Notes under the pieces: model-generated | The model's database searches: none | Told to the model about the DNA's origin: nothing | What the model saw: the letters and a program-made list of their open reading frames with translations, nothing else | Made by a program: the position numbers and the translations under genes | Shown here: positions 45,884-55,616 of the stretch, one piece after another | Layout of the letters: the number at the start of each line of letters is the position of its first letter | Numbering within the stretch: position 1 is the first letter of the stretch | From: JBHHYN01 sp046757565 | Lineage (GTDB): Bacteria; Pseudomonadota; Gammaproteobacteria; Eutrophobiales; Eutrophobiaceae | Length of the DNA stretch: 64,000 bases | Direction: 5' to 3' | Assembly (NCBI GenBank): GCA_046757565.1 | Contig: JBHHYN010000002.1 | Span: 19,345 to 83,344 of the forward strand

Positions 45884-47269
45884 TCAACCTGCGTCAACCA
45901 CTGCATAACTGTCCAGACATGCGTGATCAAAACGGCCCTCATCGACCTTCAGGTAAACGACATTATGCTCAGCAAATATCATGACGTCCTCAACCCCCTG
46001 TATCTCAACAAGATCGGTCAACAACGATGTATTATTCAATTGTTCAGGCCCGATTTGCAGCACTATATTTTTCAGGCGTTTCGGCATCTGCATACCGAGT
46101 GCTGCCGCAAGCCAGACTATTGCTGCGAACAGGCACAGTGAAAACAAACCGGTCAGACCGGCGTAGCTCATCGCCAGGCCACCCAGCGAACCACCGCTAA
46201 ATATGCCCAGAAATTGTGAGGTGGAATAAATGCCCATGGCTGTACCCTTGCCACCGGCGAATGCCTGCCTGCTGATGAGCGAGGGCAGATTGGCCTCCTG
46301 CAGGTTGAATGCGGTAAAAAACAGAAATACAGCAGCGATGGAGATCATCTCATTATCATGGAAAACGGCCAGGGCCGAACAGGCGATGATTAATGCCAGG
46401 ATGGCCCCGATAAACGCCTGGATAACACGCTGTCGCCGCTCGGCCCAGATCAGGATCGGCACCATGCCGATAAACGATACCCCCATCACCGGTAAGTAGA
46501 GATAGCCGTGTTGTGCCTGTTGCAACCCCAGGGTATCCCTGAGCACCAGCGGCAGACCGATAAATGATGCAGTGAGAATAAAGTGCAACACGAAGATGCC
46601 GGTATCCAGCCGCAGCAGTTGTGTATCCTTGATGACTTTCGATAACAGTTGCATGTTGGCAGTGGTTTCGGCGTTGAATACCGGCCGCGACGGCGGAGCA
46701 GGTACGATGAAGGCAACAACGGCCACACCCAGCACGGCGAAACCGGCGGTTACCAGAAAAATGCCACTCAGGCCGTAGTGGGCGCTAATCCACGGGCCAA
46801 GCCACAGTGACAGCGCGAAAGCGATACCGATACTCATGCCAATGCCTGCCATGGCCTTGGCGCGGTGGTGATCACGAGTCAAATCACTGAGCAGCGCCAA
46901 CAAGGTGCTGGCAATGGCGCCTGCTCCCTGCATGCCTCTGCCGATAATCACCCCCCAGAGAGTGTCGGCCTGTGCCGCCACAATGCTACCCAGACCAAAT
47001 AATACAAGCCCGGTATAAATAACGGTTTTGCGGCCAATCCGATCAGACAATAACCCGAAAGGGATCTGCATACAGGCCTGTGTCAGGCCATAGATCCCAA
47101 TTGCCAGACCGATTAAGAAAGGAGTGCTGCCTGTATAATCGTCGGCATGTAAAACCATGACCGGCAAAACCATAAACAGGCCCAGCATGCGTACGATATA
47201 TAACAGGCCGATAGAAGCTATCGCCTGTATCTCTGTTGGATACATCCGGTCGTGAGTGCCTTCAGACAT
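45884..47269 (-). CDS. YajR-like MFS transporter with C-terminal YAM domain
   Basis: A 461-residue inner-membrane protein: about twelve helices, MFS motif A GLLSDRIGRKTV and RGMQGAGAIAS, then a cytosolic ferredoxin-like domain (about 400-461) typical of YajR. The substrate is unknown in the family, although it has the form of a drug efflux pump. It is divergent from the DamX-like gene; a near-palindrome TACACTTTGAAAGGTGTA lies between them. Confidence 0.9.
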   Translation of the reverse strand: MSEGTHDRMYPTEIQAIASIGLLYIVRMLGLFMVLPVMVLHADDYTGSTPFLIGLAIGIYGLTQACMQIPFGLLSDRIGRKTVIYTGLVLFGLGSIVAAQADTLWGVIIGRGMQGAGAIASTLLALLSDLTRDHHRAKAMAGIGMSIGIAFALSLWLGPWISAHYGLSGIFLVTAGFAVLGVAVVAFIVPAPPSRPVFNAETTANMQLLSKVIKDTQLLRLDTGIFVLHFILTASFIGLPLVLRDTLGLQQAQHGYLYLPVMGVSFIGMVPILIWAERRQRVIQAFIGAILALIIACSALAVFHDNEMISIAAVFLFFTAFNLQEANLPSLISRQAFAGGKGTAMGIYSTSQFLGIFSGGSLGGLAMSYAGLTGLFSLCLFAAIVWLAAALGMQMPKRLKNIVLQIGPEQLNNTSLLTDLVEIQGVEDVMIFAEHNVVYLKVDEGRFDHACLDSYAVVDAG

Positions 47270-47309
47270 GGTTTACTGCACTGTTACGGCTATGGAATTA
47301 ACAGTGAAC

Positions 47310-47327
47310 TACACTTTGAAAGGTGTA
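47310..47327. promoter_or_regulatory. Near-palindrome in a divergent promoter
   Basis: TACACTTTGAAAGGTGTA, 14 of 18 bases symmetric, in the 90-bp region between the divergent YajR-like and DamX-like genes. It overlaps a possible -35 (TTGAAA). A repressor site is possible, but no regulator gene is adjacent. Confidence 0.3.
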
Positions 47328-47359
47328 CAATAATAACAGTATTGCAATGATGATGAAAC

Positions 47360-49078
47360 ATGGACGAATGCAGATATCTTCGTAATGTTCCCGATGTTGA
47401 AATGAAACTGCCTTTTAACGATAACAAATATTATCTCAAGTTCGATCTGGAAAGGGATCCCTTCCCCCTGGATTCCATCGATAATATTTTGTATCTGACC
47501 CCTGAACTGAATCGTCGTCTTGAACGGATTAAGGAACTGATAATATCCAGCCAGAAGTTGTTGCTGGTGACCTCTTCTCCCGGCGCAGGTAAATCAACCT
47601 TGTCCGATCACCTGACATCGCTTAAGGAAAACAACTGGATGGTTAGCCTGGTGAAGGGCGATACAGGGATGGATGTCGATTCGCTGGCCCATGCAATTAT
47701 TCAAAAGCTGTTCCCTGACAAGTCTTTTGAAACATCAAAATCAGTGAATCAATTGCATAAGTTTCTGGAGACTTCCGCCCTCAATGGGAAGGTCCCTGTT
47801 TTTATTATCGATGACGCACACAAATTATCTGTTGAAACCCTGGAGTTCATCCTGCAACTCTCGGAACTGAGATTTCAGGAAACACTGTTTCGCATTGTGT
47901 TATTCGCAGATGAGACAATCAATGACCGGTTTGCTGAGTCTCAATTAAAAACCCTGATAACAAACGTATTCCATCATCTGTATATTCCCTCATTTTCCAG
48001 GAAACAGATTGGAGAATATCTTGATTGCCGGCTTTCGTTATGTGGTAAATTCAAGGAATACCCGTTCGCGGACAAAGATATCGATCGTATATACAGGGTA
48101 TCAGCCGGTCTGCCAGGAGGCATCAATTACCTTGCCAGGCAAATCATGCAGGACTATATCCTCACGGGAATTGACCGGCCAAGATATGGCCGGATCGCCG
48201 TTGTTTCGGGAGTTATTATCATTTTGTTTATTTCAGTTTATTCGGCATTTTTTGATCAGCAGATCAAGGAAAAAATTGCTGCGACTACCAAAAAAATCCC
48301 GATTCCTCCGGCACTACCGGAAGTAAATATAACAGCTGAGAAGCAACTGGGAAAGGAAGAAAAAGTTGTAGAAATATATATTGCGACCAATAACACAAAA
48401 GTGACGGAACAGGCGTTGGCGTCTGTTGAGGAAACGCAGCAACCGGAAAAATACACTGAATTAAATGTTGGCAATCAGTCAATCACCACCAGGCCGATTG
48501 CACCTGGTCCGCAAGGACAGGTCAGGGTGAATAACAAGCCGGAGATAGCGTCCCGGCCACAGCCTGAAGAAAGCCATGATCAGAAACAATCCACTTTGGT
48601 GGAACCGGTTGAAGAGGGGATAGAAGCGCTCGTCGTGGAATTATCTAAAACAAATGACGAAGTGGAACAGATCCCAGCTGCGCCACAGGAGCAGGTATCT
48701 GCCAGCGATGATGAAAATGTCTTCCATGTAGAACCTGTCTCCGAATTGTTTTCCGGCATCAAGGGCCCCGGCTGGTTCAGGCGTCAGCCTGAAAATTCAT
48801 ACGTCCTGCAATTAATATCATCCCGTGAAATAAGTAATGTCAAGAAGTTGCTCAAGGGCCAAACCGGTATTCGTGATCAATTATCCGGTTACACTAACTA
48901 TACACCATCGGGTAAATCCCGATATTTGCTGTTTTATGGATTATATCCGGACATCAAGAGTGCAAAGGAGGCTGTCAACAGACTGCCGGCCCGGTTCAGA
49001 TCTTTAACACCCTGGCCCAGATCTATCGGCCATATCGTCACGGCTCTTGACCGACTCGTGGCAAGAGGGTATCAGTGA
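47360..49078 (+). CDS. DamX-like protein: AAA ATPase, membrane helix, SPOR domain
   Basis: 572 residues. Cytoplasmic ExeA-like AAA domain (25-270) with Walker A SSPGAGKST (72-80) and Walker B VFIIDDAHKL (147-156); one membrane helix (279-297); a low-complexity periplasmic linker (300-475); SPOR domain (478-558), which binds denuded peptidoglycan. This is the architecture of DamX-type cell-division proteins, which normally lie between aroB and dam; here neither is present. ATG 47402 is a possible alternative start. Confidence 0.9.
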   Translation: MDECRYLRNVPDVEMKLPFNDNKYYLKFDLERDPFPLDSIDNILYLTPELNRRLERIKELIISSQKLLLVTSSPGAGKSTLSDHLTSLKENNWMVSLVKGDTGMDVDSLAHAIIQKLFPDKSFETSKSVNQLHKFLETSALNGKVPVFIIDDAHKLSVETLEFILQLSELRFQETLFRIVLFADETINDRFAESQLKTLITNVFHHLYIPSFSRKQIGEYLDCRLSLCGKFKEYPFADKDIDRIYRVSAGLPGGINYLARQIMQDYILTGIDRPRYGRIAVVSGVIIILFISVYSAFFDQQIKEKIAATTKKIPIPPALPEVNITAEKQLGKEEKVVEIYIATNNTKVTEQALASVEETQQPEKYTELNVGNQSITTRPIAPGPQGQVRVNNKPEIASRPQPEESHDQKQSTLVEPVEEGIEALVVELSKTNDEVEQIPAAPQEQVSASDDENVFHVEPVSELFSGIKGPGWFRRQPENSYVLQLISSREISNVKKLLKGQTGIRDQLSGYTNYTPSGKSRYLLFYGLYPDIKSAKEAVNRLPARFRSLTPWPRSIGHIVTALDRLVARGYQ

Positions 49079-49306
49079 AGACCTGCACTCCATGGGTGAG
49101 AAATTGCACGTTTAACGACAGTTATTCCATTCAAGACAACAGATTGTCAGATTGGTCCGCTCACTCTGCATGCTGCATGGACAGTCACTTTTGTCGTAAC
49201 TGTTGCCCACCGCAAACGCGAGGTATTTTGAGATAGGTTCTATAGCTGGCATAATGTCCAAGCGTTTCGGTTTAAGTCAGTGCATTACAGGGCAGGGGAG
49301 ATACAG

Positions 49307-49759
49307 ATGGGAAAACTTCAGCAAACCGGTGAACCAAACCGGAATATCAGGAACTCTATAGAGACATTCGGCGGTTTTCTGGTAGAAGGGTTCCATTATC
49401 TGGCGTTATTCGCTATTGGTGGTTCCATAGTGTGGTCAGCGGTGTATGCATATATCGGTATGGTTGTGAATGGCCATGCTGCTATCGAAGACATCCTGTT
49501 ACTCTTTATCTACCTTGAGCTTGGAGCAATGGTCGGTATCTATTTCAAGACAAATCATATGCCGGTCCGTTTTCTGATTTATGTCGCCATAACTGCTCTG
49601 ACCAGAATGCTGATCCTTGACATACAGATTGATCATCATCCTGATAAAGGGATTATTTTAATCTCTGTTGCGATTCTGTTGCTCGCACTGGCGACATTAA
49701 TCATTCGCTATGGCTCGTTCAAATTTCCTGCAGGGATGGATGACGACAGATCTCTGTAG
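49307..49759 (+). CDS. psiE: PsiE-family phosphate-starvation-inducible membrane protein
   Basis: A 150-residue protein with four hydrophobic helices and the family block YLELGAMVGIYFKTNHMPVRFLIYVAITALTR. ATG 49307 is chosen over GTG 49280 because GGGGAG lies 7 bases upstream of it. Its function in E. coli is known only as induction by phosphate starvation. It is convergent with the small exported protein gene. Confidence 0.9.
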   Translation: MGKLQQTGEPNRNIRNSIETFGGFLVEGFHYLALFAIGGSIVWSAVYAYIGMVVNGHAAIEDILLLFIYLELGAMVGIYFKTNHMPVRFLIYVAITALTRMLILDIQIDHHPDKGIILISVAILLLALATLIIRYGSFKFPAGMDDDRSL

Positions 49760-49885
49760 GACGGCGTTCTGTGATTAAAAAGCATCGGCAGGTTATTGAT
49801 TGCCTGCTGCCTTGATCTGAAGAAGTATAATCATTTATATTCAATCGTTTCCCGACATTGAATAAAGTGTGTGTATTCCCGCGCT

Positions 49886-49918
49886 TCTGGAAACTCCACT
49901 TCACGTAGAGTTTCCAGA
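49886..49918. other. 11-bp perfect hairpin between convergent genes
   Basis: TCTGGAAACTC / GAGTTTCCAGA with an 11-base loop, 28 bp past the end of the minus-strand gene. No T-run follows on either strand, so it is not a standard intrinsic terminator. It could stabilise a 3' end. Confidence 0.5.
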
Positions 49919-49946
49919 GTATGTGTCGCCACTTTCTTTTTCAGCG

Positions 49947-50255
49947 TCAGTTGAGGGAATTTGTACTGCTTCTCTTGATCTGTTGATTTACCAGGTCCAA
50001 ACCCGCTGATTTTTCTGCAAAGGTGTAGGCTGGTTCCGGGCTTGATGAAACAGTATTAGAACCGAAGCGCCGCTGAATCCCGTACCCTTCCATAAACAGG
50101 GCCTCTACATTAGAGGTCAGATCCTGCATGAGTTCAGTACGAAAAGAACGTTCCATTTCATTATTTATACCGCTTGCATCAAGCGTCATAGATGATGCAA
50201 ACACCAACAGTCCTGCTGTAAAAACGATGATTGATTTTATGTTAGGGTTTCTCAT
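49947..50255 (-). CDS. Small exported hypothetical protein
   Basis: 102 residues starting MRNPNIKSIIVFTAGLLVFAS, a clear signal peptide with probable cleavage near residue 28. The mature part is polar, without cysteines or a known domain, and ends in KRSSTNSLN. GGAG 8 bases before ATG 50255 supports the start. I do not recognise the family. It is the first intact gene downstream of the TetR-type operator at 50589 and is separated from it by a MITE. Confidence 0.7.
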   Translation of the reverse strand: MRNPNIKSIIVFTAGLLVFASSMTLDASGINNEMERSFRTELMQDLTSNVEALFMEGYGIQRRFGSNTVSSSPEPAYTFAEKSAGLDLVNQQIKRSSTNSLN

Positions 50256-50303
50256 AATGGATCTCCAAAAAATATATGTAAGTTAACTGACCATAAATCG
50301 TTT

Positions 50304-50477
50304 AATTTTTTGGGTCTTCAGCAGAATCTGTGGGTTGATATATAAACAGTAGCCCGTCATTCCCGTGAAAACGGGAATGACGGTATTTATGACTTGAATC
50401 CGCCTCTCTATTTAATCAGTTTTTATTCAAAAGTCTTTCTTGTTAACCCACAGATTCTGCTGAAGAGCCAATTTTTT
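50304..50477. repeat. 8-bp target duplications flanking the MITE
   Basis: AATTTTTT at 50304-50311 and again at 50470-50477, directly abutting both ends of the element at 50312-50469. An 8-bp duplication and ends starting GGSTCTTC resemble those of ISL3-family elements, as I recall them. Confidence 0.85.
50312..50469. mobile_element. 158-bp MITE with 25-bp inverted ends
   Basis: Ends GGGTCTTCAGCAGAATCTGT... (left) and, read inward from the right, GGCTCTTCAGCAGAATCTGT...; 24 of 25 bases match. There is no ORF for a transposase. An internal 13-bp hairpin, CCGTCATTCCCGT / ACGGGAATGACGG, is present. It is flanked by the duplication AATTTTTT. The first 52 bases are identical to the segment at 63949-64000, so the element is multi-copy and recently active. 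Confidence 0.9.
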
Positions 50478-50576
50478 TTGATGAGCACAGATAACATTGC
50501 CGCTACGCCCATATATATTCACATATGGACGGCCGGCTGCAGACCTCTTCAGTTCTTTTACTGTGGCAGTTTTCAT
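50427..50576 (-). pseudogene. Short ORF split by the MITE
   Basis: ATG 50576 opens a frame whose first 35 codons (MKTATVKELKRSAAGRP...) are native and whose last 14 codons are read from the MITE, with stop TGA at 50427-50429. Removing the MITE and one copy of the 8-bp duplication restores a 52-codon ORF whose TGA overlaps the ATG of the exported protein gene at 50255 (ATGA). The operator TTAGTTA-N2-TAACTAA lies 12 bp upstream of the ATG. No strong ribosome-binding site is seen; the family is unknown. Confidence 0.5.
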
Positions 50577-50588
50577 GGTTTAATATAT

Positions 50589-50604
50589 TTAGTTAACTAA
50601 CTAA
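50589..50604. promoter_or_regulatory. TetR-type operator copy 2
   Basis: TTAGTTA-AC-TAACTAA, a perfect 7-bp inverted repeat with a 2-bp spacer, identical in arms and spacing to the copy at the tetR promoter. It lies just upstream of the split ORF and the exported protein gene on the minus strand. A weaker AAGTTAACT at 50280-50288 may be a third half-site. Confidence 0.75.
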
Positions 50605-50657
50605 TATCTATGTCCTGGTTTTTTATCATCGCTTTGTTTCCTCGGAAATATCAGACC

Positions 50658-51215
50658 TTACAGGGAATCAATCCACTCACAAGTGGATCGTAATTGTTTT
50701 TTAATATGTTTTTGATCACGCAGGGCGTGGCCCAGCAACATAATCCCTTGTATCCTCGCTATCAGTTCAAAAGCCATTTCATATGAATTCTTGTAACCCA
50801 GAGCCCTGAATTGCTTGTTAGTCCAGCCAAGCAGGTCATGCATACAACTATCGGCTCTGTCCGTCAGGCGTGATGGCATCTTATCCAGTTCCTGGCAGAG
50901 GCTGCCAACCGGGCATCCATATTGCACAATATCTTTTCCATTCATCATGAAGAATTTCATAAATCGTTTCAGGTTGCTTTTAGGATCATTTTCCTTGCAA
51001 CAACCGTTGAATATCTCCTTTATATCCTGTTTGCGTCGTTCAATGACGACTGCACAAATATCTTCCTTGGTTTTAAAGTAGTAGTAGACATTGCCCAGTG
51101 GTACACCGGACTCCTTCGCAATATCGGCGAGTGTCGTCCGGTGGAATCCCTGTGAATAGATCAGCATATTCGCTGCGTCTATCAGTCTCTCCCGTTTATT
51201 GCCGGCAGTGCCCAT
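50658..51215 (-). CDS. TetR/AcrR-family transcriptional regulator
   Basis: A 185-residue repressor. Helix-turn-helix at 15-55 (TTLADIAKESGVPLGNVYYYFKTKEDI). The ligand domain has GCCKE and GCPVGSLCQELDK, which resembles the YcfQ/AcrR subgroup containing cysteines; C-terminal basic patch. No efflux pump gene is adjacent. Two identical operators, one at its own promoter (51230) and one at 50589, suggest autoregulation plus control of the small exported protein unit. Confidence 0.93.
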   Translation of the reverse strand: MGTAGNKRERLIDAANMLIYSQGFHRTTLADIAKESGVPLGNVYYYFKTKEDICAVVIERRKQDIKEIFNGCCKENDPKSNLKRFMKFFMMNGKDIVQYGCPVGSLCQELDKMPSRLTDRADSCMHDLLGWTNKQFRALGYKNSYEMAFELIARIQGIMLLGHALRDQKHIKKQLRSTCEWIDSL

Positions 51216-51229
51216 AAATATCTACTAAG

Positions 51230-51245
51230 TTAGTTATATAACTAA
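51230..51245. promoter_or_regulatory. TetR-type operator copy 1, at the tetR promoter
   Basis: TTAGTTA-TA-TAACTAA, perfect 7-bp arms and 2-bp spacer, 14 bp before the tetR ATG. The location within the promoter region fits autorepression. Confidence 0.75.
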
Positions 51246-51372
51246 TATTATACTCGAATATTATTACTCTGCAAGTTTTTTCTCTCTATTGAGAACAGTT
51301 TGGGTGTGTAATTATAAGTTATTGATTGTAAATAATTTTCAGGATACCTTGCTGGAGACCGGGGTTCCGGTG

Positions 51373-52215
51373 TCAAGACTGTATTTCGCCGGCACACAGA
51401 TCAGCAATGTTGGGGAAGACCTGTGCTGATGACTCCTTGATAAACAGGCCGTTACTGCTTTTCCTGGCCAGTTCCGAGAACGGGTTTTCTTCAATATTGA
51501 TATCGATGATGGGTTTGCCGTTGTTATAGACAATTTCGGCAACGTGGTTAGGCAGGCTTGTGGCCCCTGAAGTGCCGGCAATAATCAGTAAATCCGTATT
51601 AGCGGCCGCCATTATCGTACTCTCATACCTGAAGTATTTTTCATCGTAGAATTCGTCAAACCAGAGTACGTGGGGCCGCAACCATCCACCGCAATCGGGA
51701 CAATGCAGGAGTTGTATTTCTGCCTTATCAAGTTCCTCACGCTCCCGTTTGATTTTTAATCCATCCGGAAGCGGGTATAACTGCATGCTGCATTCACAAC
51801 TGCATCGGGTGAAATTAATGTTGCCATGGATTTGATAGGTGCGTTCCAGTGAATTCCCAGCACGAATGTGCAGATTATCGATATTCTGTGTGATCAGGAT
51901 GAATCGATCACCCAGGCTTTGTTCCATCCTGGCAATGGCCCGATGTCCATCATTGGGTTCGACATGCAGGCATACCCCGAGCCGGTAGAGATACCATTGC
52001 CACACCTCTATGGGGTGTTGCAGGAATACCTCGCGGGTAGCCATCTCTTGTGGCATGTAGACTCTGGAACCTACCGTCCAGTAGCCTTCGGGGCCTCTAA
52101 AGGTAGGGATGCCGCTCTCTGCCGAGATACCCGCGCCCGTCAGTACGGTTATCCTGGAAGTGCTATCTGTCAGGATTTCCTTGTGTTGGACCAGTAGTTG
52201 TCGAGCAGGAATCAT
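51373..52215 (-). CDS. Sir2-family NAD-dependent protein deacylase
   Basis: A 280-residue sirtuin. NAD site TGAGISAESGIPTFRG (26-41), NIDNLH (111-116), catalytic H130 (HGNINF), and a zinc module with C138/C140/C142 and C172-P-D-C175. WFDEFYDEKYF differs from the usual GEx motif of CobB, and the region before it is longer, so the acyl preference is open. It belongs to the same strand as the DUF2007 pair upstream, 94 bp away. Confidence 0.92.
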   Translation of the reverse strand: MIPARQLLVQHKEILTDSTSRITVLTGAGISAESGIPTFRGPEGYWTVGSRVYMPQEMATREVFLQHPIEVWQWYLYRLGVCLHVEPNDGHRAIARMEQSLGDRFILITQNIDNLHIRAGNSLERTYQIHGNINFTRCSCECSMQLYPLPDGLKIKREREELDKAEIQLLHCPDCGGWLRPHVLWFDEFYDEKYFRYESTIMAAANTDLLIIAGTSGATSLPNHVAEIVYNNGKPIIDINIEENPFSELARKSSNGLFIKESSAQVFPNIADLCAGEIQS

Positions 52216-52309
52216 GCTTCAGGATGGCGGTATGCCGGAAAAGTGCTCTCCCTCTCTGAAAAAGGGGGAAGATTGCCCATTGTACGGACACTTGTCCTGT
52301 GGTTGTCTT

Positions 52310-52621
52310 TCAATCGGGGCGTTGTTGACCACAATTCCAGCAAGCGCTGAATTGCCCCTCTATTTGTTCGCCACAAACACAGTTCCAGGAGTTCAGGTCC
52401 GGGTAGGCCGGTGACAAGGCCGCGTTTACTATTTTCATAGCTTGCCGGTAGTCATCGTCATTGCTGACCCATATCTCCGGCCAGCATTCAATCGGCGGCA
52501 ATTCTCCCAGTGCGCTGGAAAGGTTCTGGTTCCTGACCAGGCAGGCAATACCTTCTATTTCCAGCAGGCTTTTGATGTGTCCTGTCATCATGCTGTCTTC
52601 AGAACTATAGATTTTTTTCAT
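52310..52621 (-). CDS. DUF2007 signal-transducing-type protein with zinc ribbon
   Basis: 103 residues. DUF2007 (1-68: KKIYSSEDSMMTGHIKSLLE, PEIWVSNDDDYRQA), then a zinc ribbon with C-x-C and C-x2-C (WNCVCGEQ, CWNCGQQRP). Members are small cytosolic proteins with a PII-like fold, function unknown. Its ATG directly follows the stop of the coiled-coil gene (TAAATG), so the two are translated together. Confidence 0.88.
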   Translation of the reverse strand: MKKIYSSEDSMMTGHIKSLLEIEGIACLVRNQNLSSALGELPPIECWPEIWVSNDDDYRQAMKIVNAALSPAYPDLNSWNCVCGEQIEGQFSACWNCGQQRPD

Positions 52622-52993
52622 TTATACGGACGCCCTGAGAATACTGATCAGGGCCACGACAATAGCGATGGCGGACAAGATGGCAACAAGGTTCAGGCGG
52701 ATATATATTTTTTTAAGGGACTCAGCCAGGGCCTCATTCTGTTTTGCGAGTTGTTCGATGAGTTTGATTTGTTCGACATTGGACTCATCGTTCCCGTCAA
52801 GGCGCTGCTCCAGTTGTTCAACGCTTGCCTTGAGTCCTTCTACAGTCATCGGGATGTTCTGGACTTCATTGCTATGATCATCATTGCGCTCCCTGATCAT
52901 CTGAATAAGTTTACCGGTGCCTTGAATAATGAGAGGCGCCGAATTCAGAATCGTCTTTATTGCCCCGGGTGTCATGATGTTTTTTTTGGTCAT
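52622..52993 (-). CDS. Coiled-coil, C-terminally anchored small protein
   Basis: 123 residues. A 30-residue amphipathic N-terminus (ILNSAPLIIQGTGKLIQMI), a coiled coil at about 48-90 (LKASVEQLEQRLDG...LAKQNEALAESLK) and one membrane helix at the very C-terminus (98-119: LVAILSAIAIVVALISIL). This is the layout of a tail-anchored protein. I recognise no family. It is directly followed by the DUF2007 gene; partners are unknown. Confidence 0.75.
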   Translation of the reverse strand: MTKKNIMTPGAIKTILNSAPLIIQGTGKLIQMIRERNDDHSNEVQNIPMTVEGLKASVEQLEQRLDGNDESNVEQIKLIEQLAKQNEALAESLKKIYIRLNLVAILSAIAIVVALISILRASV

Positions 52994-53192
52994 GAATTCA
53001 AAATGGTGTCTGTTTTACGGCGTTAATCAAATCATGTTTCACTTTTTTCCCTGTAGAAACTACAATAATACACTTTTTATCTTGCCTCCCGAATAGTAAA
53101 GATCAAGTAATTTTTTGTATAAATAAAGTGAATTTTTATTCTTCGAGCAGCGTCAATGATAAAGTGTAGCGTCTGCCAACGGGAATAAAAAT

Positions 53193-54161
<969 letters not shown>

Positions 54162-54171
54162 AGCCGTTGCC

Positions 54172-55107
54172 ATGCCCCAGACTGCTTCAAACAGTATCAA
54201 CGAATCGGTCCATGTTACCGTGCCGCTGCTGGTACAGCTTAGCCGGTTTGCCTCCGGGTTGACCCTTCGTTCCGGGCGGATCCTGGCCCGCCAGGCGGGC
54301 GACTATCAATCGCCATTTAAAGGGAGAGGCATGGAGTTTGACGAATCCCGTTTATACATACCAGGAGATGACATCCGTAATATCGATTGGCGGGTAACCG
54401 CCCGCACCGGCAAGACCCACACAAAACTATACCGGGAGGAACGGGAACGGCCGGTATTTGTCTGGGTTGATTACAGAGAGCCAATGTTTTTTGCCACCAA
54501 AGGGCGTTACAAGTCTGTTATTGCTGCGCACCTGGCCACGCTTCTGGCATGGAGCGCAATTTATCATGGCGATCGTGTGGGGGGGGTTATCTTTTCCGAT
54601 TATGTGCATCATGAACTCAAACCGCATCGGGGTAAATCAGCCGTATTGAGAATGATCAATCAGTTGGCCGGTCATCCTGCCTGGCATCAGAACGGGTCAC
54701 AAGCCCAGGACAGGGATGATAACGCGGGAAGCAGGGCGCTGCTGCGGTTACGCCGGGTCAGCCGGCCGGGCAGCCTGATTTTTTTAATAAGCGATTTTCG
54801 TAATCTGGACGAGGCCGCCACACTGCAGATGACCCTGTTAGGCAGGCATAGCGATGTGGTGATGCTGTTTATCCACGATCCACTGGAAGCCGCTCTGCCA
54901 TCGGCCGGGCGCTACCGGGTAAGTGATGGTGCCGATGAGGTGCTGGTCGATACCTATGACCGGCAGCGCGTGGAAGCCTATCATCGCCGCTTTATCGAGC
55001 ATACCCGGAGATTGACCTTGTTGTCTCGTAAAAACCGAATGCGTTTGATCTCCTGTTCGACCCGGGACGATCCGTTTACGGTTCTGCAAGCGGGGCTCAA
55101 GGTATAG
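54172..55107 (+). CDS. DUF58 domain protein
   Basis: 311 residues from ATG 54172, 10 bp after the moxR stop (TTG 54139 is in frame but would overlap moxR). The DUF58 signature GRGMEFDESRLYIPGDDIRNIDWRVTARTG is complete, followed by a VWA-like part (PVFVWVDYREPM...). It is the standard second gene of MoxR/Bat operons, presumed to bridge MoxR and the membrane VWA proteins. Confidence 0.95.
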   Translation: MPQTASNSINESVHVTVPLLVQLSRFASGLTLRSGRILARQAGDYQSPFKGRGMEFDESRLYIPGDDIRNIDWRVTARTGKTHTKLYREERERPVFVWVDYREPMFFATKGRYKSVIAAHLATLLAWSAIYHGDRVGGVIFSDYVHHELKPHRGKSAVLRMINQLAGHPAWHQNGSQAQDRDDNAGSRALLRLRRVSRPGSLIFLISDFRNLDEAATLQMTLLGRHSDVVMLFIHDPLEAALPSAGRYRVSDGADEVLVDTYDRQRVEAYHRRFIEHTRRLTLLSRKNRMRLISCSTRDDPFTVLQAGLKV

Positions 55108-55115
55108 TTTTGACC

Positions 55116-55616
55116 ATGACCAATCCCCTGAAACTCCCGTTAAAGGACATTCACCTGCCGGGACCGGTATCATGGTGGCCACCTGCCCCGGGCTGGTGGA
55201 TCCTGCTGGGGTTGCTCCTGTTCCTTATCTTTTTGTCATTATGGTGGTACCGGCGGCGGCAACGTCTGAAACTGTCAGCCGCCAATCTTGCAAGAGAGCA
55301 GTTACTGGCTCTTCAGGGACACTATTCGACTCATCGCGATCCCAGGCGCCTGGTGGAGGAGATATCGATTTTGTTGCGTCGGCTGAGTATCAGCGCATTC
55401 TCCCGTATGCAAACAGCCAGCCTGACCGGCGATGCCTGGTTGCAATATCTTGACCGGCCGATGCAGGACCATCCGTTCTCCTCAGGTCCGGGGCGGATCC
55501 TGATCGATGCTCCCTACCGGCGTGAAGTGCGGGCGGAAGAGATTGAACCCGTCATTAATCTTTGCAAAGAGTGGATCGATGCCGTTGCCGGCAACCGGCA
55601 GAGGGCCGTGCAGTGA
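55116..55616 (+). CDS. DUF4381 membrane protein
   Basis: 166 residues from ATG 55116 (TTG 55110 is an alternative). One membrane helix (about 25-44: WWILLGLLLFLIFLSLWW) precedes a cytosolic helical domain with LVEEISILLRRLSISAFSR and the TGDAWLQYLD block typical of DUF4381. It is the third gene of the Bat operon; its stop overlaps the GTG start of the VWA gene by 4 bp. Confidence 0.92.
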   Translation: MTNPLKLPLKDIHLPGPVSWWPPAPGWWILLGLLLFLIFLSLWWYRRRQRLKLSAANLAREQLLALQGHYSTHRDPRRLVEEISILLRRLSISAFSRMQTASLTGDAWLQYLDRPMQDHPFSSGPGRILIDAPYRREVRAEEIEPVINLCKEWIDAVAGNRQRAVQ

